From Oscillospiraceae bacterium (GTDB taxonomy: Bacteria > Bacillota > Clostridia > Oscillospirales > Oscillospiraceae), in NCBI GenBank assembly GCA_015068065.1, contig SVLE01000012.1:1-41428 (forward strand): DNA of 41,428 nt, in the 5' to 3' direction. The notes under the pieces are model-generated. The model was not told the DNA's origin. It made no database searches and saw nothing but the letters and a program-made list of their open reading frames with translations. Shown here piece after piece: positions 17,281 through 27,792 of the stretch. The number at the start of each line of letters is the position of its first letter. Positions within the stretch are counted from its first letter, which is position 1. The position numbers were made by a program, and so were the translations under genes.

Positions 17281-19359
17281 ATGATGCGCCGTTACTCCAC
17301 ATGGGATATTCTTCGTCCGCTGGAACTGTTCCTGTGCTCTTTCCTGTGGCTGGAACTGATCTATCGGCTGTTCTGCGTTGAGCGCTTCTTCGACCGGGGG
17401 TTACTGTACATTCTTCTGTTCAGCATTCCCGCTGCCCTGCTGTACACCATACTCAGCTCGGTCTGGAATAAAAAGGGAAACCTCATTGCGGCAGGCATTC
17501 TTCTGAGCCTGACCACCCTGTGGTATATGATCCAGTCAGTGTATTTTACCATCTTCCGCACCGTCTTGGTCACCAAGTCCTTTGGGATGGCCGGTGACGC
17601 GCTGAGCAACTATTGGCGGGAAACGCTGGCAGGTATCGGAAAGACCATTCCCTGTCTGCTGCTGTTGGCCCTGCCGCTGATCCTGTTTTTCCTCCTGCGC
17701 GGCCGTCTCACCCTTCCCGTGCGCGTGGATGCACCGGAGCTTCTGTCGCTGGTCGGGGGGATCGCCGTGTTCCATCTGCTTGCGGTGTTGTGCCTCAACC
17801 TGCCCTCTACTGATCTGCTGACCACAAAGGATTTGTATCGCGGTATCCTGCTGCCCGATGTAGCTGCATCCCGCTTTGGCGTGATGACCACCCTGCGACT
17901 GGACGTAAGCCAGTCCCTGTTTGGAGCGGATATCCCCGATGACGATGTATTTCTCCCGGACGACGACCGCAGCAGTTCTGCCTCTGGAGATTCCTCTGAG
18001 GATATCCCCCCTGAGACTGTCTATCAGCCCAACATACTGGACATTGACTTCGAGACCCTGATTACCAAGGAAACCAACTCGACACTGAAGGGCATGCACC
18101 AGTATTTTGCCTCCAGAGAGCCTACCCTGCAAAATGAATATACTGGCATGTTCAAGGGTAAAAACCTCATCATGCTCACCGGTGAGGCTTTCTGGATCGG
18201 TGCCATCCACCCCACCTATACCCCCACCCTCTACAAACTGGCCAACGAGGGATTTGTGTTCAAGAACTTCTACAACCCCCTGTGGTGGTACTCCACCATT
18301 GACGGCGAGTACGCTCACTGCACTGGCCTGATTCCCTCCAATCAGAGCAAGAATTCTTCCTTCAAGATCACCGGCATGAATAAAAACTCCATGTACTTCT
18401 GCATGGGCAACATGCTGGCCATGGAGGGCTACCCCACCACCGCCTACCACAACCACACCCACTCCTATTACAGCCGCCATCTGTCCCATCCCAATATGGG
18501 CTACGACTACTACGGTGTGGGTGCGGGACTGGACGTGAAAAAGAGCTGGCCGGAGTCCGATCTGGAGATGATGGAGAAGACCATTCCTCAGGCTCTGGCC
18601 GGACAAAAACCCTTCCACAACTACTACATGACTGTCAGTGGCCACATGAACTACAACTTCATTGGCAACGCCATGTCCATGAAGCACAAGGCAGAGGTTG
18701 CCGACTCCGGGCTGAGCGAGGCGGCACAGGCCTATCTGGCCTGCAATATGGAGCTGGACAAGGCACTGGAATACGTTCTGGCCGAGTTGGAAGCGGCGGG
18801 CGAACTGGAAAACACTGTCATCTGCATGTCCGGTGATCACTACCCCTATGGTCTGGACGGTACCGGTGCCATTGACGAGCTGACTTCCCCCGGCACCGAG
18901 AATGACCTGATTGAAAAGTACCGTTCCTCCCTGATCCTGTGGTGCGGCGGAATGAACGAGCCTGTCGTGGTAGAGAAGCCCTGCTCCAGCATCGACGTGA
19001 TCCCCACCCTGTGCAATCTGTTTGGTCTGGAATACGACTCCCGTCTCATCATCGGTCGGGACATCCTGTCCACCGCCCCCGGTCTGGTGCCCACCAACAA
19101 GTTCTGCTATGTGTCCGAGCTGGGCAAGTATTACAGCAATACCAGTACGTTCGTGCCCAACGAGGGTGTCACCGTCCCTGATGGCTACGTGGAGCAGACT
19201 TACAAGGAAGTTCAGCGCATGGTCAGCTATTCTTCCCGCATCCTGTTCAACGACTACTACCGTAAAATCGGCCTTCTGCCGGGGCAGAAATTTGTCCCCG
19301 TCCCCAAGGCCAAAACATCTGTAGAAACCGCCCCCGCAGCAAGTTCCCCTCAAGAATGA
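17281..19359 (+). CDS. LTA synthase-like sulfatase family membrane protein
   Basis: N-terminal TM helices, then sulfatase-fold domain: NLIMLTGEAF, WWYSTIDGEYAHCTGLIPS (catalytic Thr region), MTVSGHMNYNF, CMSGDHYPYG. Confidence 0.85.
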   Translation: MMRRYSTWDILRPLELFLCSFLWLELIYRLFCVERFFDRGLLYILLFSIPAALLYTILSSVWNKKGNLIAAGILLSLTTLWYMIQSVYFTIFRTVLVTKSFGMAGDALSNYWRETLAGIGKTIPCLLLLALPLILFFLLRGRLTLPVRVDAPELLSLVGGIAVFHLLAVLCLNLPSTDLLTTKDLYRGILLPDVAASRFGVMTTLRLDVSQSLFGADIPDDDVFLPDDDRSSSASGDSSEDIPPETVYQPNILDIDFETLITKETNSTLKGMHQYFASREPTLQNEYTGMFKGKNLIMLTGEAFWIGAIHPTYTPTLYKLANEGFVFKNFYNPLWWYSTIDGEYAHCTGLIPSNQSKNSSFKITGMNKNSMYFCMGNMLAMEGYPTTAYHNHTHSYYSRHLSHPNMGYDYYGVGAGLDVKKSWPESDLEMMEKTIPQALAGQKPFHNYYMTVSGHMNYNFIGNAMSMKHKAEVADSGLSEAAQAYLACNMELDKALEYVLAELEAAGELENTVICMSGDHYPYGLDGTGAIDELTSPGTENDLIEKYRSSLILWCGGMNEPVVVEKPCSSIDVIPTLCNLFGLEYDSRLIIGRDILSTAPGLVPTNKFCYVSELGKYYSNTSTFVPNEGVTVPDGYVEQTYKEVQRMVSYSSRILFNDYYRKIGLLPGQKFVPVPKAKTSVETAPAASSPQE

Positions 19360-19399
19360 CAAAGGAGCCGCGCATCCAACGGATGTGCGGCTCCTTTTG
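19360..19399. terminator. Bidirectional terminator between convergent genes
   Basis: AAAGGAGCCGCGCATCC-aac-GGATGTGCGGCTCCTTTT. Confidence 0.9.
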
Positions 19400-19405
19400 T
19401 CTCAT

Positions 19406-20743
19406 TTACTTATTGGTTCTTCTCCAGATACCCATCTTTTCCGCGTCCTTGATAAGCTGCTCACGGAAATCGGGGTGGGCGATATTAATGATCTGCTCGG
19501 CCCGCTCCCAGGTGGACAGGCCCTTCATGTTGACCATGCCGTACTCGGTGACGATATAGTGCACACAGGTGCGGGGGTCGGTGGCAATGGAGCCGGGAGT
19601 CAGGGTGGGAACGATGCGGCTCTTCAGCGTGCCGTCCTTTCCGGCGACAGTGGAGGACATACAGATAAAGCTCTTGCCGCCCTTGGACAGATAAGCGCCC
19701 AGAGCAAAGTCCAGCTGGCCACCGGTACCGGAGATATGCTTGATGCCGGCGGACTCGGCGTTAACCTGACCGAACAGGTCCATGTCGATGGCGTTGTTGA
19801 TGGAGATGAAGTTGTCGATCTGGCTGATGACGTGGACATCGTTGGTGTAGTCTACGGGAGCGCCCATGACCTCAGGGTTGTGGTCCATGTAGTCGTACAG
19901 CTTCTGGCTGCCGGCTGCGAAGGCAAATACCTGACGGCCCTTGTCCAGGGTCTTGTACTTGCCGGTGATCTTGCCGGCCATGGCCATGTCAACAAAACCG
20001 TCCACGTACATCTCGGTGTGCACGGCCAGATCCTTCAGGTCGGACTGGGCGATCATGGATCCGATGGTGTTTGGCATGCCGCCGATACCCAGCTGCAGGC
20101 AGGCTCCGTTGGGAATCTGAGGCACCACCAGATTAGCCACGGCACGGTCCACCTCGGTGGGCTCACCGCCGCCGCCCAGCTGAGCAACGGGAGGATTGTC
20201 CCCCTCCACAACCATATCAACGTCCTTGATATTGATTTCACAGCCGTTCAGACCGTTGACCCAGGGCAGGTTCTCATTGACTTCCAGGATAATCACCTTG
20301 GCCTTGTCCAACAGGTCGGCGATGTGGGAGCAGGCCAGCGCATAGCTGAAGTTACCATGCTTGTCCATGGGGGTAACCTGGATCATGGCCACGTCCACGG
20401 TAAGGTTATCGCGGTAGAATCGAGGCAGTTCGGAATAGCGCATGGGGCTAAAATAGCCCATACCTTTGGCGATGATCTTGCGATCAATGCCGCTGCAGTG
20501 CCAGCTGTTCCACGTGAAGTGCTCGCCGGCGTCCTCCGCCTTGGCGATCTCGGGCATCCACATGGTAACGCCGCCGCGGACCTTCACATCGTACAGCTCA
20601 TTCTGACGGGCGGCCAGGGCCTTGTCCAGGGCAATGGGGTGGTTGGTACACCAACCGTAGTCCACCCAGTCACCGGACTTGATAACCTTGACGGCTTCGG
20701 CGGGGGTAGTCAGCTTCTGCTGGTACATAGCTTTGTAATCCAT
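19406..20743 (-). CDS. Acetyl-CoA hydrolase/transferase family; probable butyryl-CoA:acetate (or 4-hydroxybutyrate) CoA-transferase
   Basis: Start moved to ATG 20743 behind [49 protein letters not shown]...[14 protein letters not shown]...[18 protein letters not shown]...[21 protein letters not shown]...[56 protein letters not shown]; closely resembles remembered Faecalibacterium/Roseburia But proteins. Confidence 0.8.
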   Translation of the reverse strand: MDYKAMYQQKLTTPAEAVKVIKSGDWVDYGWCTNHPIALDKALAARQNELYDVKVRGGVTMWMPEIAKAEDAGEHFTWNSWHCSGIDRKIIAKGMGYFSPMRYSELPRFYRDNLTVDVAMIQVTPMDKHGNFSYALACSHIADLLDKAKVIILEVNENLPWVNGLNGCEINIKDVDMVVEGDNPPVAQLGGGGEPTEVDRAVANLVVPQIPNGACLQLGIGGMPNTIGSMIAQSDLKDLAVHTEMYVDGFVDMAMAGKITGKYKTLDKGRQVFAFAAGSQKLYDYMDHNPEVMGAPVDYTNDVHVISQIDNFISINNAIDMDLFGQVNAESAGIKHISGTGGQLDFALGAYLSKGGKSFICMSSTVAGKDGTLKSRIVPTLTPGSIATDPRTCVHYIVTEYGMVNMKGLSTWERAEQIINIAHPDFREQLIKDAEKMGIWRRTNK

Positions 20744-20762
20744 GATCGTTTCCTCCATATCT

Positions 20763-22619
20763 TTATCTGTCATCACTTAAATAGTAAGGCTTCATCAGGC
20801 TCTGCTGCTCGGTAGAGTCCTTGGTGCGGCTGCGGGTGGGTTGCTCCTGCCGGCGCTGAGGCCGCAACTTCTTTTTGGGGTCAGACTGTTCCTGCCTTTT
20901 CGGTGCGGGTTGCTCCTGCTTTGGCCCGGGAAGATTCGTTTTCTTGACAGGCACCTGCTTTTTCTCCTGCCTGGACTGCGGTGTGGGGCCGGCAGGTTTT
21001 TTCTTCCTGCGGCGGCGATTTTTACCCTTACCCTGCTCCGCCTCGGGCGGAGCGGTCACTACCGTGGGCTGAACTGGTCTGCGGGGTGCCAACAGCCGAG
21101 CCGTGGCATCCATAATGCGGTCACCTGCCAGCGGATCAGGCCGGTCAAATTCAACCACGGGCATTTGATTTCCGGTATCCAATCGGATACCGGGCCGGGT
21201 AAGCTTGGGGCGCTCGGTACGCGGGGTGACGGTCTTGGGCTCAACCGTTTTGAGCTGCGGTGCGCTTGCCTTCTCTACCGTCTGCGTGCTTTTTTTCTTT
21301 CTGCGACGGCGCTTCTTTTTGTCCGTCTCCTCCGGCTCCACCGAAGTTGCCACAGGCATCGTCGCCTGCTCCTGTTTCAGGCGCTCTGACTCCCGGCGTT
21401 CCCGGCTGCGTTCCCGGGCAGCCTGCCGGGCTTCGGCATCCTCGGCGTTGACGATTTTGCCCTGCTTATCCCGAACCGGAGCTTCAAAATTCTCCATGGG
21501 CCAGGGATGGTTTTCCATCACCGGAATCTTTTTCCCGGTCAGTTTCTCAATATCCCGCAGCAAGGGTTTTTCACTGAACTCGCAAAGGGCTATGGTTACG
21601 CCTCCCTTGCCCGCGCGTCCGGTGCGGCCGATGCGATGGACATAGGTCTCCGGCACCTCGGGCAGGTTATAATTAAACACGTGGGACAAATCTTCAATGT
21701 CAAGGCCCCGGGCCGCGATATCCGTTGCCACAAGGCAACGCAGTTTTCCCGCCTTAAAATCAGCCAGTGCCTGCTGCCGGGCGGTCTGAGACTTGTTTCC
21801 ATGAATGGCCGCGGAGGGGATGCCGCTCTTTTCAAGATCTCGCGCCACCTTGTTCGCCCCGTGCTTGGTACGGGTGAACACAAGGGCACTGCGCACCTTC
21901 AGTTCCTCCACCAGATGGGCCAGCAGCTTGGTCTTATTGCCCCGGTCCACAAAGCACACGCTCTGCCGGATGACCTCCACCGGGGAGGAGATGGGATCCA
22001 CCGCCACCCGGGCAGGATTGTGAAGCAGAGAGTTGACCAGATCGGTGATCTCCGGCGGCATGGTTGCGGAGAAAAACAGGGTCTGCTTCTTTTGAGGCAG
22101 CCACTTCAAAATCTTCTTCACGTCGTGGATAAAGCCCATATCCAGCATACGGTCGGCCTCGTCCAGCACGAAGATCTCCAGTTTGGACACATCCACAAAG
22201 CCCTGCTGATGCAGGTCCTCCAGCCGTCCGGGGGTGGCGACCAGAATGTCTACCCCCTTTTTCAGTTTATCCACCTGCGGGCCCTGACCCACGCCGCCGA
22301 AAATGACCGCGGTACGCAGGGGCAGGTTTCTGCCGTAGGCCTCAAAGCTCTCCCCGATCTGGATGGCCAGTTCCCGGGTGGGGGTGAGGATGAGCGAGCG
22401 GATGGGATGTCCGTCCGTTTTTCTGCTGTGCAGCCGCTGAAGGATGGGGGTAGCAAAGGCGCAGGTCTTTCCTGTGCCCGTCTGGGCACAGCCCAACACA
22501 TCCCGTCCGATCAAAGCCGGCGGGATGGCCTTGGCCTGAATGGGCGAGGGCTGCTTGTAACCCTGCTCCTCCAGCGCCTTGAGAATGGGGGCGATCAGCC
22601 CCAGATCACGAAATGTCAT
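20763..22619 (-). CDS. DEAD-box ATP-dependent RNA helicase (RhlE-like) with long basic low-complexity C-terminal tail
   Basis: [69 protein letters not shown]; Lys/Arg/Pro-rich tail. Confidence 0.93.
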   Translation of the reverse strand: MTFRDLGLIAPILKALEEQGYKQPSPIQAKAIPPALIGRDVLGCAQTGTGKTCAFATPILQRLHSRKTDGHPIRSLILTPTRELAIQIGESFEAYGRNLPLRTAVIFGGVGQGPQVDKLKKGVDILVATPGRLEDLHQQGFVDVSKLEIFVLDEADRMLDMGFIHDVKKILKWLPQKKQTLFFSATMPPEITDLVNSLLHNPARVAVDPISSPVEVIRQSVCFVDRGNKTKLLAHLVEELKVRSALVFTRTKHGANKVARDLEKSGIPSAAIHGNKSQTARQQALADFKAGKLRCLVATDIAARGLDIEDLSHVFNYNLPEVPETYVHRIGRTGRAGKGGVTIALCEFSEKPLLRDIEKLTGKKIPVMENHPWPMENFEAPVRDKQGKIVNAEDAEARQAARERSRERRESERLKQEQATMPVATSVEPEETDKKKRRRRKKKSTQTVEKASAPQLKTVEPKTVTPRTERPKLTRPGIRLDTGNQMPVVEFDRPDPLAGDRIMDATARLLAPRRPVQPTVVTAPPEAEQGKGKNRRRRKKKPAGPTPQSRQEKKQVPVKKTNLPGPKQEQPAPKRQEQSDPKKKLRPQRRQEQPTRSRTKDSTEQQSLMKPYYLSDDR

Positions 22620-22769
22620 GCGGTTCTTCCTTTACTCGTGCGGTGTCTGCTCCCGGCAGCACCGGCCCCCTGCTCCCCGGAGGCTGGGGTCAGTATGCAT
22701 TCGCACACCAATACAGTTTGTATTTTAGCATAAATAATCCCAAAAAGAAAGTCTGATTTGGGGCGAAAA

Positions 22770-22803
22770 CCGCCTGTCGGTTACCGAGGTACCCGACAGG
22801 CGG
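22770..22803 (-). terminator. Terminator downstream of the MATE pair
   Basis: CCGCCTGTCGG...CCGACAGGCGG 11-bp perfect stem with inner ACCgagGGT pairing; reverse strand continues into GTTTTCG. Confidence 0.75.
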
Positions 22804-22808
22804 AAAGA

Positions 22809-24173
22809 TTAAGCCACAATTTGTTCCCGTTCGGCCGACATGCGGCGCAGAAGCCAATGCAGGCGGATCTGCTGCACCACACCGGTCACTCCCCAGCCCA
22901 CGGGGAAGCAGAACACGATTACGGCATGGGTGGGGAACATGGGGAACACAAGGAACACCCACAAGAGCCGCAGGCCACAGGTGCCGATTACGGTGATCAA
23001 TGAGCATACGCCCGCATGGCCCAGTCCCTGCTGGGCCCCCTGAGCACAGGCCATCAACGAGTTCAGAACATAAAACGGGGCCACACTGCGTATGCGCACC
23101 AATCCCTCTTTAATTACCTGCGGATCATTGGTAAACATCCGCAGCAGGATGGGGCCGGTCCCGATCAGCAACAGACCAAGCACAGCTGCACATCCCATAG
23201 ATATCCCCAGACACAGGCGCTGACCGCGCTTTACCCGGTCCAGCCTGTTCGCCCCCAGATTCTGAGCGGCCAGAATGAGACAGGTAGAACCAAAAGCGCT
23301 GCACACAGAGTTGATATAGGTACCCAGATTTCCTGCCGCACCGGAAGCCGTAACTACCACGTCACCCAGGGAATTGATGGAGGACTGGATCAGAATACCG
23401 GACAGGGCATATGCTGAATTCGTTATGGCACCCGGCACGCCGATTCGGGCAATCTCTTTCAGCGTGGGCAGATGGATGCGCAGCTTTTTCAGTGCCAGAT
23501 GGAACAGGTCCCCGTCATGGTTCATGCACCGAATGGTCAGCCATGCCGCTACGGCATTGGAGGCCACCGTAGCCCATGCCACGCCGGACACACCCATGCC
23601 GAATATCAGCACCATAATCAGATTGAGACCCACATTGACCACGCCGCCCAGGGTCAGGAAATACATGGGCCGCTGGCTGTCTCCCTGAGCCCGCAGCGCA
23701 GCGGCGGCACAGTTGTAAATCAGCTGTATGGGTAGGCCGGCGAAGCAGATATACATATAGATTCGGGCCTGTTCCATAATGTTTGGAGGATACTTCATCC
23801 ACTGCAGGGCATAGGGCGTGATTATGATACACACAATGCCCAGCGCTGTACCTGCGCTTAGAGCGGTGGCAAAGGCCGTATGGGCCACCCGGTCCGCCTG
23901 CTCTCGATCTTTTGCACCCACACTCTGTGCCACAAGCACGTTGACTCCCTGGGAGAGGCCAACCAGCAGGGTGATCATCAGCGACCTCAGCATGCCGGTG
24001 GAAGATACCGCCGCCTGAGCTGCGTCACCCACGAACTTGCCTACCACCACCATATCCGCCGTGCCAAACAGATGCTGCAAAAAGACCGTCAGAATCATTG
24101 TAGCCGCGTAAGTGATTATACTTTTTGTCATGGATCCGGAAGTAAAGTCCGTTCTATTTCTAGCTGACATCAT
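22809..24173 (-). CDS. MATE family efflux transporter
   Basis: FTSGSMTKSIITYAATMILTVFLQHLFGTADMVVVGKFVGDAAQAAVSSTGMLRSLMITLLVGLSQGVNVLVAQSVGAKD. Confidence 0.9.
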   Translation of the reverse strand: MMSARNRTDFTSGSMTKSIITYAATMILTVFLQHLFGTADMVVVGKFVGDAAQAAVSSTGMLRSLMITLLVGLSQGVNVLVAQSVGAKDREQADRVAHTAFATALSAGTALGIVCIIITPYALQWMKYPPNIMEQARIYMYICFAGLPIQLIYNCAAAALRAQGDSQRPMYFLTLGGVVNVGLNLIMVLIFGMGVSGVAWATVASNAVAAWLTIRCMNHDGDLFHLALKKLRIHLPTLKEIARIGVPGAITNSAYALSGILIQSSINSLGDVVVTASGAAGNLGTYINSVCSAFGSTCLILAAQNLGANRLDRVKRGQRLCLGISMGCAAVLGLLLIGTGPILLRMFTNDPQVIKEGLVRIRSVAPFYVLNSLMACAQGAQQGLGHAGVCSLITVIGTCGLRLLWVFLVFPMFPTHAVIVFCFPVGWGVTGVVQQIRLHWLLRRMSAEREQIVA

Positions 24174-25540
24174 TCTCCGCTCCTTTCAGCCTCCGTTTTT
24201 GCTCTCACCCGGCTGCGCACGAAGCACCAGCACAGCAGATTCACGGCCAGGACCAGCCCCCATGAGATAGGGTAGCACATATAGAGCATTGGCTGGGTGG
24301 GGTTCTGGCGAAACACCGTTTCCATCCAAACCAGGCGGAATGCACACAAACAGGCCAGACAGCTGATTGTCGGCGGCACAGACCAACCCATGCCGCGCAT
24401 ACTGCCCAGCACCGCATCGGCCATTCCATACAGGAAATAGGGCAGACATATCATGTACATGCGCAACAAGCCGTACTCCACCGCCTGCACAGATCCCGTA
24501 TAGATCCCCAGCAGCTGTTTTCCGAACAGGCAGGCGCCACCGCCGGCAATCATCCCAACCGCTCCGGCCATCCACATGCAGTGTGCCATCACCTTGTCCA
24601 CCCGGTCCAACTGCTTTGCTCCCAAGTTACTGCCGGTAAAGGTAAGGCAGGCCTGATAAAAGGAATTCATAGCCGTCCAGACAAACCCCTCAATGTTGCC
24701 CGATGCGCCGGAGCCGGCCATAACCACCTCACCAAAGGAATTGATGCCGGACTGGGTAACCACATTGGATACCGACATCAGCACCGACTGCAGGCTGGCC
24801 GGAACACCGATGCGCACCACCTGACCAAGCACCTGCCTGTCCATGCGCAACCGACGTAGGTCCAGATGGCGACAGTCGTTCTCCCCTGTCATGCAGCGTA
24901 TAACCAACAGACAGGCCAGGCAGTTGGCGGCGGTGGTAGCCCATGCCACACCGGCCACACCCATATTAAATCCAATGACAAACAGAAGGTTGAGCAACAC
25001 ATTCACCACGCCGCTCACAAGCAGAAAGTTCATTGGCCGGCGGGTATCGCCGCTGCCGCGCAGAACGGCAGCGCCGAAATTGTACACGGTTAGGGCTGGC
25101 ACGCCAAGAAAATAAATCCGCAAGTAGACCACCGCCTCGCCCACCACGGTTTCCGGTGTGTCCATAAACCGGAGCAGAGCGGTTGCGGAAATGAATCCAA
25201 CAGCCCCAACGGTCACGCCCAGCAAAATGCCCAGCAGAACACAGGCGTGCACCGCCCGCTCCACATGATCCTCATCCCGCCGTCCCAACGCCTGAGCTAC
25301 CACCACGTTGGTCCCCATGGAAAATCCGATAAAGGTGTTGATGAGCAGATTAATCAGCGGGCTGGAGGAAGTCACCGCCGCCAGCGCGGCATCGCCGGCG
25401 TATCGGCCCACCACAATCACATCCGCGGCATTAAATGCAAGCTGCAACAGGCCGGACAACATCACCGGGATCGCAAATCGCAGAAGATTGACAGGCAGAG
25501 AACCCTGAAGCATATCAACGCGCTTGCCTTTTATCCCCAT
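24170..25540 (-). CDS. MATE family efflux transporter
   Basis: MLQGSLPVNLLRFAIPVMLSGLLQLAFNAADVIVVGRYAGDAALAAVTSSSPLINLLINTFIGFSMGTNVVVAQALGRRD; stop overlaps next start by 4 nt (ATGA). Confidence 0.9.
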   Translation of the reverse strand: MGIKGKRVDMLQGSLPVNLLRFAIPVMLSGLLQLAFNAADVIVVGRYAGDAALAAVTSSSPLINLLINTFIGFSMGTNVVVAQALGRRDEDHVERAVHACVLLGILLGVTVGAVGFISATALLRFMDTPETVVGEAVVYLRIYFLGVPALTVYNFGAAVLRGSGDTRRPMNFLLVSGVVNVLLNLLFVIGFNMGVAGVAWATTAANCLACLLVIRCMTGENDCRHLDLRRLRMDRQVLGQVVRIGVPASLQSVLMSVSNVVTQSGINSFGEVVMAGSGASGNIEGFVWTAMNSFYQACLTFTGSNLGAKQLDRVDKVMAHCMWMAGAVGMIAGGGACLFGKQLLGIYTGSVQAVEYGLLRMYMICLPYFLYGMADAVLGSMRGMGWSVPPTISCLACLCAFRLVWMETVFRQNPTQPMLYMCYPISWGLVLAVNLLCWCFVRSRVRAKTEAERSGE

Positions 25541-25581
25541 GCGTGCACCTCCTCACAAATTTCTGCTCCTTTTTAACGCAG

Positions 25582-25616
25582 CAAATGCGAAGACCGCCGT
25601 GCGGTCTTCGCATTTG
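25582..25616. repeat. Perfect 16-bp hairpin (3-nt loop) in the MATE leader
   Basis: CAAATGCGAAGACCGC-cgt-GCGGTCTTCGCATTTG. Confidence 0.92.
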
Positions 25617-25754
25617 AATGTATCAATATCGGAAATGTCGGAACAAGCCCAGACTCATGTTCTGGACGGTTCTGTTGTGTGTGAAAAAATGTTCTCGCCG
25701 TTCCATCGTCAAGCACACCTTCCGCCGTCGATTCCTGCCGACCTTTGTACCGCA

Positions 25755-25783
25755 AGAATACCACACATCGCCACCCAGAACAA
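25755..25783 (-). promoter_or_regulatory. Putative promoter of the MATE operon (TTGTTC-N17-TATTCT)
   Basis: Reverse strand: -35 at 25778-25783, -10 at 25755-25760. Confidence 0.45.
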
Positions 25784-25920
25784 TGGCATTTCCCACGAAT
25801 TTACTCGCAATTTTTTGTACGATTTATCACACGGCCAGACGTAGTACCCAGTACAGTACCGGGATAGTGACCACAGACAAGGCGATAACAATATTGGTAG
25901 GCAGGTGTCTGCCGCTAAAA

Positions 25921-26325
25921 TCAGCAGTTCAGCCCTTTGACCATGGCTCTTCCGTTTAGCGTTTGATAGCCGAATTTCTCATAGAGCGCATGGGCATCCC
26001 TTGTAATCAGAACACCTCTTAACCCTTGATATTCCGGCAAATTCTCGATGTATGAAACCAATGCACTCCCCAAGCCCTTATGCTGACAAGCTGCATCTAC
26101 AATGACATCGCACAGATAATAGGTCGTGGCAAAGTCCGAGATCACCCGGGCAAAGCCAACAAGTTTCTGTTCCTCTTCCAAATATACACCGTAGCAGTGG
26201 GAATGCTCCATAGAACGCCGAACCTGCTCCAGCGGGCGCTGATCAGCCCAATAAGTCTGCTTCAGCAGGGCCATGACCTCTGATATGTTCATCTTATCGG
26301 CGCCGTCGAGAATGGAGTAGTTCAT
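25921..26325 (-). CDS. GNAT family N-acetyltransferase
   Basis: LVGFARVISDFATTYYLCDVIVDAACQHKGLGSALVSYIE: GNAT acetyl-CoA motif (QHKGLGSAL); 1-nt overlap with upstream gene stop. Confidence 0.88.
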   Translation of the reverse strand: MNYSILDGADKMNISEVMALLKQTYWADQRPLEQVRRSMEHSHCYGVYLEEEQKLVGFARVISDFATTYYLCDVIVDAACQHKGLGSALVSYIENLPEYQGLRGVLITRDAHALYEKFGYQTLNGRAMVKGLNC

Positions 26326-27713
26326 CAGGTTCCCTTCCTTTCGTTGCCGCTCATCCGTTCTAACAGAACCACAGATTCAACGTGCTGCGTCCGCGGGAAC
26401 AGATCCACCGCCTCGGCCTTCTTCACCAAATATCCCCGCTGGGCAAGCAGCTTTACATCCCGCGCCAGGGTTGCCGGGTCACAGGAGACGTAGACGATGC
26501 GCTCCGGGGCCATATCTGCCAGAATATCCGTCACCCCGGGGACAAGGCCCTTTCGGGGCGGGTCCACGCAAATCACAGCGGGCCGCACCCCATCGATGGC
26601 CAGTTTATATGCGATTTCCCCCGCGTCACCACAGAAGAATTCTACATTTTCAATCCCGTTGCGCTTGGCATTCTCCTTGGCATCCTCAATGGCCTCTGAC
26701 ACGATCTCCGCGCCGATGACCTTGCCCGCCTTTTTGGCCATGGTCAGGCTGATGGTACCAATGCCGCAGTAGAGGTCCAGCACCGTCTCTTTGCCGGTCA
26801 GACCCGCAAAGTCCAGCGCCCGACTATAGAGCACTTCAGTCTGCTCCCGGTTGATCTGAAAAAACGACGGAACGGACAGGCGGAACATCAGACCGCACAG
26901 CTCCTCCTCCAGCCAGTCCCGACCCCAGAGGGTACGGTAACTGTCGCCCAGAATGACGTTAGTATCCATTTCGTTTCGGTTGAGCACCACACCTACAAGA
27001 CCGGGATCGCAGGCCCGCAGGGCGTTCACCAGTCCCGGTTCGTCCGGCAATTTTTTGCCGTTGACCACCAGACACACAAGGCTCTCCCCCGCCCGGTTGG
27101 TGCGCACATACAGGTGGCGCACAAGGCCCTTGCCCGTTTTTTCATCATAGGCGGGAACACTCCCCCGCTCCATCCATCTCTTCAGTTCCCGGCCCAGTCG
27201 GTTGGCAGCCTCGGACTGGAGCAGGCAGTCGGCCACATCAATCACATCGTGGCTGCGGGCACGGAACAGGCCCACGCGGACACCGTCTTTTCCCCGGGCT
27301 ACAGGGAACTGAACTTTGTTGCGGTAGCGGTGGGTCTCCTGTGCCCCGTGGATGGTGTCCACGGCAATGTCAACTCCGCCGATGCGGCGCAGGGCGTCCT
27401 CCACCCGCTGGCGCTTGGCCTCCAGTTCCTCCTTATAGTCCATATGCCGGAACTGACATCCCCCGCAGGGGCCGGAGTGGGGACAGTCGGAGGGCACACG
27501 ACAGGGGGACTCCATTACGGGCTTCACCCCTCTGCCCCAGGCTACATTCTTATTGATCTTGAGCAGCTGTACCTGCCACCGCTCATCACGAATGGTATTG
27601 GGTATGAAAATCACCCGGCCGTCCAGTCGGGCCACGCCAAGTCCCTCGGCGGTGTAGCCGGTGATATCCAGTTCATATACGCCGTTCTTTTTCGGTTCTG
27701 TCATGGGGCACAC
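26325..27713 (-). CDS. rlmD: 23S rRNA (uracil-5-)-methyltransferase (RlmD/RumA/TrmA family)
   Basis: TRAM-like N-terminus, CRVPSDCPHSGPCGGCQFRHMDYKEELEAKRQRVEDALRRIGG (Fe-S cysteines), DLYCGIGTISL, CVDPPRKGL, YVSCDPATLARD. Start may be Met at 27704. Confidence 0.9.
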   Translation of the reverse strand: MCPMTEPKKNGVYELDITGYTAEGLGVARLDGRVIFIPNTIRDERWQVQLLKINKNVAWGRGVKPVMESPCRVPSDCPHSGPCGGCQFRHMDYKEELEAKRQRVEDALRRIGGVDIAVDTIHGAQETHRYRNKVQFPVARGKDGVRVGLFRARSHDVIDVADCLLQSEAANRLGRELKRWMERGSVPAYDEKTGKGLVRHLYVRTNRAGESLVCLVVNGKKLPDEPGLVNALRACDPGLVGVVLNRNEMDTNVILGDSYRTLWGRDWLEEELCGLMFRLSVPSFFQINREQTEVLYSRALDFAGLTGKETVLDLYCGIGTISLTMAKKAGKVIGAEIVSEAIEDAKENAKRNGIENVEFFCGDAGEIAYKLAIDGVRPAVICVDPPRKGLVPGVTDILADMAPERIVYVSCDPATLARDVKLLAQRGYLVKKAEAVDLFPRTQHVESVVLLERMSGNERKGT

Positions 27714-27749
27714 CCTCTTTGCCGTTTTTCTCCTATATTAAAACAGAAA

Positions 27750-27779
27750 ACCGCCCGGATGACAAGCACCCGGACGGCT
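27750..27779 (-). terminator. Terminator after the second AGCS symporter gene
   Basis: Reverse strand GCCGTCCGGGT-gcttgtc-ATCCGGGCGGT (G-U wobbles) followed by TTTCTGTTTT. Confidence 0.7.
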
Positions 27780-27792
27780 TTGAATTTATATT

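Noticed and set aside
17536-19362. 608-aa minus-strand ORF
   Set aside because: Antisense to the LTA-synthase-like gene; artefact of codon bias.
25582-25616. Guanidine-II (mini-ykkC) riboswitch hairpin
   Set aside because: The minus-strand loop region reads ACG/ACGG and precedes exporter genes, but the class needs two hairpins with ACGR loops. Only one is present and its second G is base-paired.
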